Assembly (NCBI RefSeq): GCF_036511935.1
Contig: NZ_AP028878.1
Coordinates: 4,340,001-4,404,000, forward strand
Direction: 5' to 3'
Source of the DNA: Marinobacter nanhaiticus D15-8W
GTDB taxonomy: Bacteria > Pseudomonadota > Gammaproteobacteria > Pseudomonadales > Oleiphilaceae
DNA: 64,000 nt
Shown in pieces: positions 8,515 through 18,376 of this stretch. The notes under the pieces are model-generated. The model did no database searches. It was not told where the DNA came from and saw only the letters and a program-made list of their open reading frames with translations. Positions within the stretch are counted from its first letter, which is position 1. Each line of letters starts with the position of its first letter. Both the position numbers and the translations under genes were made by a program.

Positions 8515-9660
8515 ATGCAGACCTATCTCGTCGGCGGTGCCGTCCGTGACGCCCTGCTCGGTCGAGCCGTCAAGGATCGTGACTGGGTGGTCGTCGGCGC
8601 CACGCCCGATGAAATGCTGGCCAAGGGCTTCCGCCAGGTCGGCGCCGATTTCCCCGTGTTCCTCCATCCCGAAACCCAGGAGGAATACGCCCTGGCCCGC
8701 ACCGAGCGCAAGAAAGGCCATGGTTACCACGGCTTTGAAGTCCACAGCGCTCCGGATGTCACCCTGGAGGACGACCTTCGCCGCCGGGATCTGACCATCA
8801 ATGCCATGGCCCAGGCGGAGGACGGCACGATCATCGACCCCTTCGGCGGCCAACATGACCTGGAGCGCAAGCTGCTCCGCCATGTCTCCCCCGCATTTTC
8901 CGAGGACCCGTTGCGCATCCTTCGTGTTGCTCGCTTCGCCGCCCGCCTGGAGCCACTGGGCTTCCGCGTGGCGCCGGAAACGAACGAGCTCATGCGCGAG
9001 ATGGTGAGATCCGGTGAAGTAGAGCACCTGGTCCCGGAACGCATCTGGCAGGAGACCCAGCGCGCCCTGCATGAACATCGTCCGGATGTCTATTTCCGCG
9101 TAATGCAGGACTGCGACGCACTATCCCGGCTGATTCCGCCATTAGCCAACGCCCTGACCAGCAACGCTAACCCGGCGCCGCTCCGGGCCTTGATGCTGGC
9201 CGTTCAACTGAGCAGCCACACCGCCGTGCGCTATGCCGCCCTGTTAGGCGGACTGGATACACCGCTCGCAGTGGAGGATTTGTCCCAGTCCCTGCGCGCG
9301 CCCAACGACTGCCAGGCGATGGCGATCCTTGTGGCAACCTCCGCCGACGACCTGCTGGGACCGGCAACCGAGGACCCTGATTTGCTGCTTGCGGTGCTGG
9401 ATCGCTGCGATGCCTGGCGCCGCCCCGAACGCTTCGACGACCTGTTGATCGCCATCGGCGCACTGGGACAGGCCACCCTGCGTGAGCTAGACAGCCACAG
9501 CATCAAACAGGCACTGGAGGCCGCCCGCGCCGTCGATCCGCAGGCACTGATGGCCGAAGGGCATACGGGTAAGGCCCTTGGGGAAGCGATCCGACGCACC
9601 CGGCACCAGCGTATAGCGACAGTCCTCAAGCAGAACAAGACAGGAAACCACCATGACTGA
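8515..9660 (+). CDS. cca: CCA tRNA nucleotidyltransferase, HD motif lost
   Basis: 381-residue enzyme that adds or repairs the 3' CCA end of tRNAs. The class II nucleotidyltransferase head is complete: YLVGGAVRDALLG, the RDWVVVGAT carboxylate motif, RRRDLTINAMA, and the RILRVARFAARL helix. E. coli Cca is 412 residues and has a C-terminal HD phosphohydrolase domain. Here the corresponding part (from about residue 220) keeps the helical scaffold and the CDAWRRPERFDDL segment, but no H...HD...D motif can be found. CCA addition is therefore expected, but phosphatase/phosphodiesterase activity is doubtful. The stop overlaps the next gene by 8 bases. Confidence 0.92.
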   Translation: MQTYLVGGAVRDALLGRAVKDRDWVVVGATPDEMLAKGFRQVGADFPVFLHPETQEEYALARTERKKGHGYHGFEVHSAPDVTLEDDLRRRDLTINAMAQAEDGTIIDPFGGQHDLERKLLRHVSPAFSEDPLRILRVARFAARLEPLGFRVAPETNELMREMVRSGEVEHLVPERIWQETQRALHEHRPDVYFRVMQDCDALSRLIPPLANALTSNANPAPLRALMLAVQLSSHTAVRYAALLGGLDTPLAVEDLSQSLRAPNDCQAMAILVATSADDLLGPATEDPDLLLAVLDRCDAWRRPERFDDLLIAIGALGQATLRELDSHSIKQALEAARAVDPQALMAEGHTGKALGEAIRRTRHQRIATVLKQNKTGNHHD

Positions 9661-10399
9661 CCTCGCCCCCGTGGCCCTGATTACCGGGGCCGCCCACCGA
9701 TTGGGCGCCGCCACGGCCCGCCGCCTGCACCTGCGTGGTTTCCGCGTCCTGATCCACTATCGCTCCCGTCAGGGTCAGGCACAGACCCTGGCGGACGAAC
9801 TGAACCAGGATCGCCCCGAATCTGCCGCCATACTCCAGGCCGATCTCGCCGACGCCGACAGCATCCGGAAGCTGGGTCAGCAGGCGTGCGACTACTGGGG
9901 CCGCCTGGACACCCTGATCAACAACGCCTCGGTGTTCTACCCCACGCCTACAGCCGACGCGAGCGCAGACGACTGGGCGCAGATAATGGACACCAACCTG
10001 CGGGCCCCTTTTCTGCTGGGTCAGGCCTGTCTCGACAGCCTCCGGGCGAGACGCGGCTCGATTATCAACCTGATCGACATCTATGCCGAGCGCCCCTTGG
10101 AAGGGCACCCGATCTACTGCGCCAGCAAGGCCGGCCTGGCGATGCTGACCCGTTCATGGGCCAAGGACTTGGGGCCAGACGTGCGGGTCAACGGAGTATC
10201 ACCCGGCGCCATTCTCTGGCCCGAAGACGAGAACGCCATGGAAAACAGCCGCCGGGACCGGATTCTGGCGGCCACCTCCCTCAAACGCGTGGGCTCGGCC
10301 GAAGACATCGCTGGGGCCATTGCCTACCTGGTTTGCGACGCCCCCTATATCACGGGCCATATCCTGCCGGTAGACGGCGGACGCAGCCTGAACATGTAA
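9653..10399 (+). CDS. folM: Pteridine reductase (FolM-like SDR)
   Basis: 248-residue short-chain dehydrogenase. The dinucleotide motif is TGAAHRLG, with arginine where most SDRs have glycine; this TGxxxRxG form marks pteridine reductases and FolM, which reduce dihydro(mono)pterins with NADPH. NNAS follows at about residue 90. The catalytic region is LIDIYAERP then YCASK, with aspartate in place of the usual serine, again as in pteridine reductases. It overlaps cca by 8 bases (ATG at 9653). Family assignment is good; the exact pterin substrate is inferred. Confidence 0.87.
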   Translation: MTDLAPVALITGAAHRLGAATARRLHLRGFRVLIHYRSRQGQAQTLADELNQDRPESAAILQADLADADSIRKLGQQACDYWGRLDTLINNASVFYPTPTADASADDWAQIMDTNLRAPFLLGQACLDSLRARRGSIINLIDIYAERPLEGHPIYCASKAGLAMLTRSWAKDLGPDVRVNGVSPGAILWPEDENAMENSRRDRILAATSLKRVGSAEDIAGAIAYLVCDAPYITGHILPVDGGRSLNM

Positions 10400-10502
10400 A
10401 ATGTTCGGCCCTTTATACCGTGCCCCCCGCGAAATAGAGCCATTTCATATACAATGCGCCACTACCTGAATGTGCGCCAACTCAAAATAGGGAGAAATCA
10501 CT

Positions 10503-11681
10503 ATGCGTGACGTCGTGATTGCCGCTGCCCGTCGCACTGCGATCGGCACCTTCGGAGGCGGGCTGGCCAGCCTCAGCGCCGATCAGCTCGGTACAGCCGT
10601 CATCAAGGCCCTGCTGGACGAAACAGGCGTTACCGGCGAACAGGTGGACGAGGTCATTCTCGGCCAGGTCCTCACCGCGGGCTGCGGGCAAAACCCGGCT
10701 CGCCAGGCGTCCATCAACGCCGGCCTGCCTACCGGCGTTCCCGCGATGACCATCAACAAGGTCTGCGGCTCCGGCCTCAAGGCTGTCCATATGGCCCTGC
10801 AATCGATCCGCTGCGGCGACGCTGAGCTGATTATCGCCGGCGGCCAGGAAAGCATGAGCCAGGCGCCCCATGTGCTGCCTAATAGCCGTAACGGCCAGCG
10901 CATGGGCGACTGGAAGATGATCGACACCATGGTCCACGACGGCCTATGGGATGCCTTCAACGGCTACCACATGGGTATGACCGCAGAGAACATCGTCGCC
11001 GAATTCGATATTTCCCGCGAAGAGCAGGACTATTTCGCGGCGGCCTCCCAACAAAAAGCGGTAGCCGCCCAGAAAGCCGGCTATTTCGACAGCCAGATCG
11101 TGCCGATCACCATTCCCCAGCGTAAGGGCGACCCTATCACGATCGACCGTGACGAAGGCCCCCGCGATGGCGTAACCGGCGATGGCCTTGCCAAGCTGCG
11201 TCCCGCCTTCAAGCCGGACGGCACCGTAACTGCAGGCAACGCGTCATCCCTGAACGACGGCGCCGCCGCGGTAATCGTCTGCTCTGCTGAGAAAGCACAG
11301 GAACTGGGCCTGACACCACTTGCCACCATTCGCGCCCACGCCAGCGCAGGGGTTGACCCCAGCGTCATGGGCACAGGCCCGATTCCTGCGACCCAGCGCT
11401 GCCTGGAGCGGGCCGGCTGGAGTGCCGACGAACTGGATCTAATCGAGGCCAACGAAGCCTTTGCGGCGCAGGCCATTTCCGTCAATCGCAAGCTGGGCTG
11501 GGACACGGGCAAGGTAAACGTCAACGGCGGCGCCATCGCCCTGGGCCATCCGATCGGCGCATCGGGCTGCCGCGTGCTGGTTACACTGCTCCATGAAATG
11601 CAGCGCCGTCATGCCAAGAAGGGCTTGGCGACACTGTGCATCGGCGGCGGCATGGGGGTTGCGCTCGCTGTTGAGAGATAA
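10503..11681 (+). CDS. Acetyl-CoA C-acetyltransferase (thiolase II)
   Basis: 392-residue biosynthetic-type thiolase that condenses two acetyl-CoA or cleaves acetoacetyl-CoA. The nucleophilic cysteine is in [11 protein letters not shown], the catalytic histidine in [14 protein letters not shown], and the second cysteine in [10 protein letters not shown]. The length matches PhaA/AtoB. A GGGAG ribosome binding site precedes ATG 10503, and an intrinsic terminator follows the stop, so it appears to be a single-gene unit. No phaB or phaC is adjacent, so a PHB role cannot be assumed; atoB, phaA and bktB-like roles are equally possible. Confidence 0.93.
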   Translation: MRDVVIAAARRTAIGTFGGGLASLSADQLGTAVIKALLDETGVTGEQVDEVILGQVLTAGCGQNPARQASINAGLPTGVPAMTINKVCGSGLKAVHMALQSIRCGDAELIIAGGQESMSQAPHVLPNSRNGQRMGDWKMIDTMVHDGLWDAFNGYHMGMTAENIVAEFDISREEQDYFAAASQQKAVAAQKAGYFDSQIVPITIPQRKGDPITIDRDEGPRDGVTGDGLAKLRPAFKPDGTVTAGNASSLNDGAAAVIVCSAEKAQELGLTPLATIRAHASAGVDPSVMGTGPIPATQRCLERAGWSADELDLIEANEAFAAQAISVNRKLGWDTGKVNVNGGAIALGHPIGASGCRVLVTLLHEMQRRHAKKGLATLCIGGGMGVALAVER

Positions 11682-11693
11682 TCGAAGCTTTCG

Positions 11694-11724
11694 GGTCGGG
11701 AGCGATAGGCTTCCGACCTTTTTT
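11694..11724 (+). terminator. Intrinsic terminator after thiolase gene
   Basis: A 10-bp stem (GGTCGGGAGC with GCTTCCGACC, one G-T pair) with loop GATAG is followed by six Ts. It lies 13 bases after the thiolase stop. Confidence 0.9.
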
Positions 11725-11821
11725 ACGGGCAAAAAAGCCAAAACCAAGCCATAAAAAAGATAACCACAGGCAATAAAACCAAAGATAACGCTAAACACGG
11801 GATCAATTTGGAGGGCTCCAG

Positions 11822-13387
11822 ATGAAACTGAGCATCCCTAAAGAGCGGCACCCCAATGAGAAAAGGGTTGCCGCAACGCCGACCTCGGTTGGCAAACTGA
11901 TCAAACTGGGCCACACGGTCTGCGTCGAATCCGGCGCTGGCCTGGCCGCCCGATACGATGATGACGCTTACCGCGAAGCGGGTGCCGACATCGTCGACTC
12001 ACCCGATACCCTTTGGCGCGAGGCCGAGTTCATACTCAAGGTCCGCCCCCCTGAACACCACAGCGACCCGGATATCGATGAAGCCAGCCTTCTGCCGGAC
12101 AACGCGCGCATCCTCAGCTTCCTGTGGCCGGCCCAGAATCCTGAACTGATCGAAGACCTGGCGAAGCGCAATATCACGGCCTTCTCCATCGATGCATTAC
12201 CGAGGATCAGCCGTGCCCAGAAGATGGACGCACTCAGCGCTATGGGCAACATCGCCGGATACCGGGCCGTGGTGGAAGCCGCCGAGCACTTCGGCCGTTT
12301 CTTCACCGGGCAGGTGACGGCTGCGGGCAAGGTACAACCGGCCAAGGTCCTGATCATCGGTGCCGGCGTGGCAGGGCTTGCTGCCATCGGTACCGCGCGA
12401 GGCATGGGTGCCATCGTGCGCGCCTTCGACACTCGGCCCGAGGTCAAGGAACAGGTCGAGAGTATGGGCGCCGAATTCCTCGAGCTGGACTTCGAGGAAG
12501 ACGCCAGCGGCGGTGGCGGTTACGCCAAGCAGATGAGCAAGGAGTTCATCGAAGCGGAAATGGCGCTATTTGCCGAACAGGCCAAAGAGGTGGATATCAT
12601 CATCACCACCGCGCTGATTCCCGGCAAGCCGGCGCCGCGCCTGATCAGCGCCGAGATGGTACGCAGCATGAAACCCGGCAGCGTGGTGGTCGACCTCGCT
12701 GCGGAACAGGGTGGTAACTGCGAACTCTCCCAGCCGGACGAGGTCGTGGTCGACAATCACGTCAGTATTGTCGGCTACACCGACCTGGTGAGCCGTATGG
12801 CGAGCGTCTCCAGCGACCTGTACTCCACTAACCTCTACCACCTGCTCACCGAGCTGACGCCGGAGAAGGATGGCGAGATCAAGGTCAACATGGATGACAC
12901 GGTCATCCGCGGTGTGACCGTCGCCTACGACGGCAGTGTCACCTGGCCGCCACCCCAGCCGGAACAGCCGACGCCCAAGCCGGCCCAACCCAAGGCCAAA
13001 CCCGAACCTTCCGCAGAGCAGGCGCCTCAGGGCAGCTTTGCGAAGTCGTTCTGGAAAGGCGCGTTGCTGGTCGTCACCATTGCCGCGCTGTACGGCGTAG
13101 GCGCCTACGCCCCCGAGACATTCCTCTCGCATTTCACGGTATTCGTGCTCTCCTGCTTCATTGGATGGCAGGTTATCTGGAACGTGACCGCATCGCTGCA
13201 CACACCGTTGATGAGCGTCACCAACGCGATCAGCGGGATCATCGTCATAGGCGCGATCCTGCACCTGGCGCAGGCACAGAACGTGGTGATCGGCATCCTT
13301 GCCTTTATCGCGGTCCTGATCGCCAGTATCAACATCGGCGGTGGCTTCCGGGTCACTTACCGCATGCTCAAGATGTTCCATAGGTAA
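11822..13387 (+). CDS. pntA: NAD(P) transhydrogenase subunit alpha
   Basis: 521-residue alpha subunit of the proton-translocating transhydrogenase, which uses the proton gradient to make NADPH from NADH. Residues 1-370 form the NAD(H)-binding domain I: start [21 protein letters not shown]ossmann motif, and the flexible loop ending in [10 protein letters not shown] proline/lysine-rich linker follows (about 375-405), then four predicted membrane helices of domain II, as in the fused E. coli PntA. GGAGG precedes ATG 11822. pntB begins 11 bases after the stop. Confidence 0.96.
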   Translation: MKLSIPKERHPNEKRVAATPTSVGKLIKLGHTVCVESGAGLAARYDDDAYREAGADIVDSPDTLWREAEFILKVRPPEHHSDPDIDEASLLPDNARILSFLWPAQNPELIEDLAKRNITAFSIDALPRISRAQKMDALSAMGNIAGYRAVVEAAEHFGRFFTGQVTAAGKVQPAKVLIIGAGVAGLAAIGTARGMGAIVRAFDTRPEVKEQVESMGAEFLELDFEEDASGGGGYAKQMSKEFIEAEMALFAEQAKEVDIIITTALIPGKPAPRLISAEMVRSMKPGSVVVDLAAEQGGNCELSQPDEVVVDNHVSIVGYTDLVSRMASVSSDLYSTNLYHLLTELTPEKDGEIKVNMDDTVIRGVTVAYDGSVTWPPPQPEQPTPKPAQPKAKPEPSAEQAPQGSFAKSFWKGALLVVTIAALYGVGAYAPETFLSHFTVFVLSCFIGWQVIWNVTASLHTPLMSVTNAISGIIVIGAILHLAQAQNVVIGILAFIAVLIASINIGGGFRVTYRMLKMFHR

Positions 13388-13398
13388 GGAGGGCGACC

Positions 13399-14793
13399 AT
13401 GTCACAAGGAATCATCACCGTGGCCTACGTGGTGGCCAGCATTCTCTTCATCCTCAGTCTCGGCGGCCTGAGTCATCAGGAAACCGCACGACGCGGGAAC
13501 GTCTACGGCGTCATCGGCATCCTGATCGCCATCTTGGCGACCCTTGCCGGCTCGTTCGATCAGGGCTGGATAGCGACCGTCGTGGCGATCCTCATCGGCG
13601 GAGCCATCGGCATCGTTATCGCCAACCGCGTCGAGATGACCCAGATGCCGCAACTGGTGGCCCTGCTCCACAGCTTTGTGGGGATGGCTGCCGTGCTGGT
13701 CGGCTTCGCCGGCTATGTTGAGCCGTTGGTCGAGACGACTGCCGCTGAGCACACCATCAAGCTGGTGGAAGTCTTCATCGGTATCTTTGTCGGTGCGGTC
13801 ACCTTCACCGGCTCGCTGGTCGCCTGCGGCAAGCTCGACGGCCGCATCGACAGCAAGGCTCTGACGCTGCCCGGTCGCCACCTGATGAACCTGGGCATCA
13901 TCGCCCTGTGCGTTGGATTGGGCGCCTGGTTCCTCATGACCGAGAGCATGGCCTTCGGCCTCATTGCGCTGGTGCTGATGACGGCCCTTGCCGCGGTCCT
14001 CGGCGTCCATCTGATCATGGCGATCGGCGGCGCCGATATGCCGGTCGTGGTGTCCATGCTCAACAGCTATTCCGGGTGGGCCGCCGCAGCCATCGGCTTC
14101 ATGCTCGGCAATGACTTGCTGATCGTCGTTGGCGCCCTGGTGGGTAGTAGCGGCGCAATTTTGAGCTACATCATGTGCAAGGCCATGAACCGCTCGTTCA
14201 TCAGCGTCATTCTGGGCGGTTTCGGGCAGACCAGCTCGAGCTCTGCAGCCGCCGACGGTGATCAGACCGTCCAGGAAATGACGATCGACGATGTGTGCGA
14301 AGAGTTGCGCAATGCCGACTCGGTGATTATTGCGCCCGGTTACGGCATGGCCGTCGCCCAGGCGCAGAACGCCATCAGCGAAATCACCCAGCGCCTGCGC
14401 AAGCGGGGGGTGAACGTGCGTTTCGCCATCCATCCGGTGGCCGGTCGCCTGCCCGGCCACATGAACGTGTTGCTGGCCGAAGCTCACGTGCCGTACGACA
14501 TCGTGCTGGAAATGGACGAAATCAACGAGGATTTCCCGGAAACCGACGTGGTACTGGTCATCGGCGCCAACGATACGGTCAACCCCAGCGCGGCGGAAGA
14601 TCCAGGCAGCCCGATTGCAGGCATGCCGGTACTGGAAGTCTGGAAGGCGCGCCAGGTTGTCGTCATGAAGCGTGGTATGGCCGCAGGTTACTCGGGTGTT
14701 GAGAACCCGCTGTTCTTCAAGGAGAACACCCACATGCTGTTCGGCGACGCCCGCGAAAGTGCGGACCGCCTCCTCAGCGGCCTGTCAAACTAG
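13399..14793 (+). CDS. pntB: NAD(P) transhydrogenase subunit beta
   Basis: 464-residue beta subunit. The N-terminal ~270 residues contain the remaining membrane helices of the proton channel (for example the histidine-containing [17 protein letters not shown] helix). The C-terminal 180 residues are the NADP(H)-binding domain III with [15 protein letters not shown], the [17 protein letters not shown] loop, and [10 protein letters not shown]; the [19 protein letters not shown] ending is invariant in the family. AAGGAGGG lies just before ATG 13399. Convergent with trmL, only 22 bases between the two stops. Confidence 0.96.
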   Translation: MSQGIITVAYVVASILFILSLGGLSHQETARRGNVYGVIGILIAILATLAGSFDQGWIATVVAILIGGAIGIVIANRVEMTQMPQLVALLHSFVGMAAVLVGFAGYVEPLVETTAAEHTIKLVEVFIGIFVGAVTFTGSLVACGKLDGRIDSKALTLPGRHLMNLGIIALCVGLGAWFLMTESMAFGLIALVLMTALAAVLGVHLIMAIGGADMPVVVSMLNSYSGWAAAAIGFMLGNDLLIVVGALVGSSGAILSYIMCKAMNRSFISVILGGFGQTSSSSAAADGDQTVQEMTIDDVCEELRNADSVIIAPGYGMAVAQAQNAISEITQRLRKRGVNVRFAIHPVAGRLPGHMNVLLAEAHVPYDIVLEMDEINEDFPETDVVLVIGANDTVNPSAAEDPGSPIAGMPVLEVWKARQVVVMKRGMAAGYSGVENPLFFKENTHMLFGDARESADRLLSGLSN

Positions 14794-14815
14794 GAAACAC
14801 GGAGGAGAGGGCGGC

Positions 14816-15280
14816 CTAGATGCCGCCCTCGAACCCATGCTGGCGCCAGGCTTCATAGCAGACCACGGCAACAGCGTTGGACAGGTTCAGGCTCCGCGAG
14901 GTATTGCACATCGGTAGGCGCAAGGCCTGGGTCACGGCGGCCCCTTCTCTTATCTCCGGCGGCAAACCTGCCGTCTCACTTCCGAATAGCAACATGTCCC
15001 CAGCCTCGAATCGCACGTCGCTGTACGACGTTGCCGCCTTGGTAGTCAGGGCAAAGATCCGTCGATCCGGATGTTGTGCAAGGAACGCTTCGAAATCCGG
15101 ATAACGGCTGACGTTCGCCAGGTCGTGATAGTCCAGCCCGGCCCGTCTTAACTTCCTTTCTTCGAAATCAAAACCCAGCGGTTCGATCAGGTGCAACCGG
15201 AAACCGGTATTGGCGGCTAGCCGGATTATATTGCCGGTATTCGGCGCAATCTGGGGCTCATGCAGGACGATATGGAACAT
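14816..15280 (-). CDS. trmL: tRNA (cytidine/uridine-34-2'-O)-methyltransferase TrmL
   Basis: 154-residue SPOUT methyltransferase that methylates the wobble ribose of certain leucine tRNAs. The family N-terminus ([20 protein letters not shown]) fixes the start at 15280; the frame is open further upstream to 15340 but this adds 20 residues not seen in the family. The SAM-binding trefoil-knot motifs are [11 protein letters not shown] and [19 protein letters not shown]. Lies 93 bases downstream of secB on the same strand. Confidence 0.93.
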   Translation of the reverse strand: MFHIVLHEPQIAPNTGNIIRLAANTGFRLHLIEPLGFDFEERKLRRAGLDYHDLANVSRYPDFEAFLAQHPDRRIFALTTKAATSYSDVRFEAGDMLLFGSETAGLPPEIREGAAVTQALRLPMCNTSRSLNLSNAVAVVCYEAWRQHGFEGGI

Positions 15281-15373
15281 GGCTGTTTGGGGTAGCCCAG
15301 TCGAGCGGCGTGAGAATGGGGAGGGAACGCGAACCGGCATCCAGCGCCGGTCCGCAATCGCACGCCTGTCGGC

Positions 15374-15874
15374 TTAGTGCGTCTGGTTTTCTTCGGCGGC
15401 GTTGCCGGCCGCTTCGTCCTGCTGACGCTTCAGCGCCTGGGCGTAAATGGCGTCGAAGTTCACCGGCGCCAGCATCAAACCCGGGAAGCTACCCTTGTTA
15501 ACGATAGTGTCGATGGACTCGCGGGCATAAGGGAACAGGATCGTCGGGCAGTAGGCACCGAGCATCTGGCCCAGTTGTGCACCCTCGATGCCCTTGACCA
15601 TGAATACGCCGGCCTGCTGGATCTCGACGATGTAAGCCACCTTCTCTTCGATCTTGGCGGTGATGGTCATGGACAGGACCACTTCGTACTGGTTGTCGCT
15701 GACCTTATTGTGGGAGGTATTCAGGTCCAGGTTGACCTGGGGCTTCCACTGCTCCTGGAACACCGTAGGCGAGTTCGGGGACTCGAAAGACAGGTCCTTG
15801 ATATAGATGCGCTGCAGCGCAAACTGGGGCTGGCTTGCGTTCTCGCCGCCTGCGGCCTGCTGATTCTCAGCCAT
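15374..15874 (-). CDS. secB: SecB, export chaperone
   Basis: 166-residue tetrameric chaperone that keeps preproteins unfolded and delivers them to SecA. Typical motifs: FALQRIYIKDLSFESP near the N-terminus, the VVLSMTITAK strand, and the LGAYCPTILFPYARE region. The start at 15874 (MAENQQ) is selected over 15916 because the upstream 14 residues are not part of SecB. Order secB then trmL matches related genomes. The grxC gene that often lies between yibN and secB is absent. Confidence 0.95.
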   Translation of the reverse strand: MAENQQAAGGENASQPQFALQRIYIKDLSFESPNSPTVFQEQWKPQVNLDLNTSHNKVSDNQYEVVLSMTITAKIEEKVAYIVEIQQAGVFMVKGIEGAQLGQMLGAYCPTILFPYARESIDTIVNKGSFPGLMLAPVNFDAIYAQALKRQQDEAAGNAAEENQTH

Positions 15875-16064
15875 TTTCAATCCTTCCGGTTCTATTCTAT
15901 GAGAGTCCAGCGCCATGCGCTGTTCCCGTTATTATCTCTGCTGGGCAAGTGATGCTGTGCGCTCGCCACTATACCCGCTGCCTGATTCTATCGATGTGAA
16001 ACAGTGCGCCAACTGGGCGGCAAATTCAACCAGACATCGCTGGTCCGGCGACTGCCGCTATCGG

Positions 16065-16481
16065 TCACTTCTTCTTGAGCGGCAGGTTGCTGCCCTTCCA
16101 CTCTGCAATCCCGCCGGACAGGCGCACCACGTTCTCGTAGCCATCGGCGTTGAGCTGCTTCACGGCGGCTGCCGCATGCTGGCCCATCTTGTCGGCGACG
16201 ATGATCTGCTTGTCCTTGTGCTTCTTCAATTCCCCATGACGGTCCTTGAGGGCGCTGAGGGGAATGTGGATGGAACCGACGATATGACCTTCGGCGAAAT
16301 CCTTGCGGTCCCGGATATCCACCACGATGGCCTCATCGCGGTTGATCAGGGTGATGGCGGACTGCGGGGTCACTTTCTTGCCGCCGCGCCGGGTCTCGAG
16401 CAGGATCAGAGCGATGAGCAGCACCGCGAAGATCGAGACCAGAATGTAATGATTGACGATAAACTCTAACGCTCTTTCCAT
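16065..16481 (-). CDS. yibN: YibN-type membrane-anchored rhodanese-like protein
   Basis: 138-residue protein with one N-terminal membrane helix (about residues 10-27) and a cytoplasmic rhodanese fold: VVDIRDRKDFAEGHIVGSIHIP, then the loop where active enzymes carry CRxGxR, then LSGGIAEWKGSNLPL. Here the loop reads VADKMGQHA, so the catalytic cysteine is missing, as in E. coli YibN. It is probably not a sulfurtransferase. YibN homologues lie next to secB in many gammaproteobacteria, and the same linkage is seen here. The start at 16481 gives the usual N-terminus (MERALEFIVNH). Confidence 0.85.
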   Translation of the reverse strand: MERALEFIVNHYILVSIFAVLLIALILLETRRGGKKVTPQSAITLINRDEAIVVDIRDRKDFAEGHIVGSIHIPLSALKDRHGELKKHKDKQIIVADKMGQHAAAAVKQLNADGYENVVRLSGGIAEWKGSNLPLKKK

Positions 16482-16800
16482 TGGACAACCTGCGTGCAGC
16501 CTGCGGACGATTGGGAACCCCCGATTAAGTCTGTTGACGACCCGGCCCGTCTCGAGGCGCTCATCAACAGACTTGATCAGACGTTCTTTGGATGCGCGAT
16601 TATACACACCCGCTGCCAGCGACAGAAGGCGCGGTCCATAGCCTGTAAAGTGGAAAACAGGTAGACTCATGGACTCCCATTTCTATGGAGCCTCTGACGC
16701 GGTCCTGGCGATCCTGCCGCTCTCCCGGGCGGTTCGAGCCCCGGCACAGCGAGGCATTCGGACCGGTGTCAGACGTTCCCAAATCAATTCGGACTGAACG

Positions 16801-18348
16801 ATGACTGCGACGCGCAAGACGACTGCACTGATTATTCTCGACGGCTGGGGCCACCGTGACCCATCTGAAGACAATGCCATCAGCAATGCCAACACCCCGT
16901 TCTGGGACAAGATCTGGCAGGAGCAGCCGAAGACGCTGATCAACACCTCCGGCATGTTCGTCGGCCTGCCCAAGGGCCAGATGGGCAATTCCGAGGTGGG
17001 TCACATGAACCTGGGCGCGGGACGCATCGTCTACCAAAGCCTCACCCGGATTGATAAAGATATTCAGGAAGGCACCTTCAGCGATAACAAGGTTCTATGC
17101 GAGGCCATCGACAAGGCCATCGCCAACGACAAGGCGGTTCACCTGCTGGGTCTGCTGTCGCCGGGCGGCGTCCACTGTCATGAGGATCACGTACTGGCGG
17201 CCGCTGAGATGGCCAAGGCCCGCGGCGCCAAGGCTGTCTATATCCACGCCTTCCTCGATGGCCGCGATATGCCGCCGCGCAGCGCCGAACCCTCCCTGAA
17301 GAAGGCCGAAGCCAAGCTACGCGAATTGGGCGTGGGCCGCGTCGCCTCCATCGTCGGCCGCTACTTCGCCATGGATCGGGACAACCGCTGGGACCGTGTC
17401 GAATCCGCCTACAACCTGCTGACCACTGGTGATGCGGAGTTCGTCTCCGACAACCCGGTGGAAGCGCTGCATGCCGCCTACGAGCGCGGCGAGAACGACG
17501 AGTTCGTCAAGGCCACCCGCATTCAGGGGAGCGGTGAGCCGGACGCCAGGATCAACGACGGCGACAGCGTCATCTTCATGAACTTCCGCGCCGACCGTGC
17601 CCGTGAGATGACGCGCTGCTTCGTCGAAGACGACTTCGATGGCTTCAAGCGCACCAAGCGCCCGGCCCTTGCAGACTTCGTGATGCTCACCGAGTACTCG
17701 GCCGACATCAAGACCTCCTGCGCCTACCCGCCCGAGCAACTGGTGAACAGCCTGGGTGAGTACATGGCTAACCTGGGCAAGACCCAGCTGCGGATCGCCG
17801 AGACCGAGAAGTACGCCCACGTCACCTTCTTCTTCAGCGGCGGTCGCGAGGAGCCATACGAAGGCGAAGACCGTATCCTGGTACCATCACCCAACGTCGC
17901 CACCTATGACCTGCAGCCGGAAATGAGCGCACCGGAAGTCACTGACAAGCTGTGCGAAGCCATCCGCAGCGGCAAGTACGACCTGGTCATCTGCAACTAT
18001 GCTAACGGCGACATGGTCGGCCACACCGGTAGCTACGAGGCCGCCATAAAGGCCGCAGAATGTATCGACCAGTGCCTGGCGAAGATCTCTGCGGCCCTGG
18101 ACGACGTGGATGGCCAGGCCCTGGTCACAGCCGACCACGGTAACTGCGAACAGATGACCGACCCGGAGTCGGGTCAGGTGCATACCGCCCACACCACCGG
18201 CCCGGTGCCTCTGGTTTACCTGGGCAAGGGCTCGGTCAAGCTCAAGGACGACGGTGCGCTGAGTGATGTCGCCCCCTCCCTGCTGACCCTGATGCATCTG
18301 GACCAGCCCAGGGAAATGACCGGCCACACTCTGGTCGAACTGGCTTAA
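16801..18348 (+). CDS. gpmI: 2,3-bisphosphoglycerate-independent phosphoglycerate mutase
   Basis: 515-residue manganese-dependent glycolytic enzyme interconverting 3- and 2-phosphoglycerate. The start [10 protein letters not shown] holds the first metal aspartate; the phosphorylated serine is in [15 protein letters not shown]. The substrate arginines are in [13 protein letters not shown], and later metal ligands are in [13 protein letters not shown] and [11 protein letters not shown]. Full family length. It starts the gpmI-envC-ctpA-yibQ series typical of gammaproteobacteria, in divergent orientation to yibN. Confidence 0.97.
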   Translation: MTATRKTTALIILDGWGHRDPSEDNAISNANTPFWDKIWQEQPKTLINTSGMFVGLPKGQMGNSEVGHMNLGAGRIVYQSLTRIDKDIQEGTFSDNKVLCEAIDKAIANDKAVHLLGLLSPGGVHCHEDHVLAAAEMAKARGAKAVYIHAFLDGRDMPPRSAEPSLKKAEAKLRELGVGRVASIVGRYFAMDRDNRWDRVESAYNLLTTGDAEFVSDNPVEALHAAYERGENDEFVKATRIQGSGEPDARINDGDSVIFMNFRADRAREMTRCFVEDDFDGFKRTKRPALADFVMLTEYSADIKTSCAYPPEQLVNSLGEYMANLGKTQLRIAETEKYAHVTFFFSGGREEPYEGEDRILVPSPNVATYDLQPEMSAPEVTDKLCEAIRSGKYDLVICNYANGDMVGHTGSYEAAIKAAECIDQCLAKISAALDDVDGQALVTADHGNCEQMTDPESGQVHTAHTTGPVPLVYLGKGSVKLKDDGALSDVAPSLLTLMHLDQPREMTGHTLVELA

Positions 18349-18376
18349 CCATCAACGCGGGCTAAGGCGATATAGC

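Noticed and set aside
13402-14733. 443-residue open frame on the minus strand opposite pntB
   Set aside because: His/Asp-rich shadow of a GC-rich gene; pntB on the plus strand has full family motifs.
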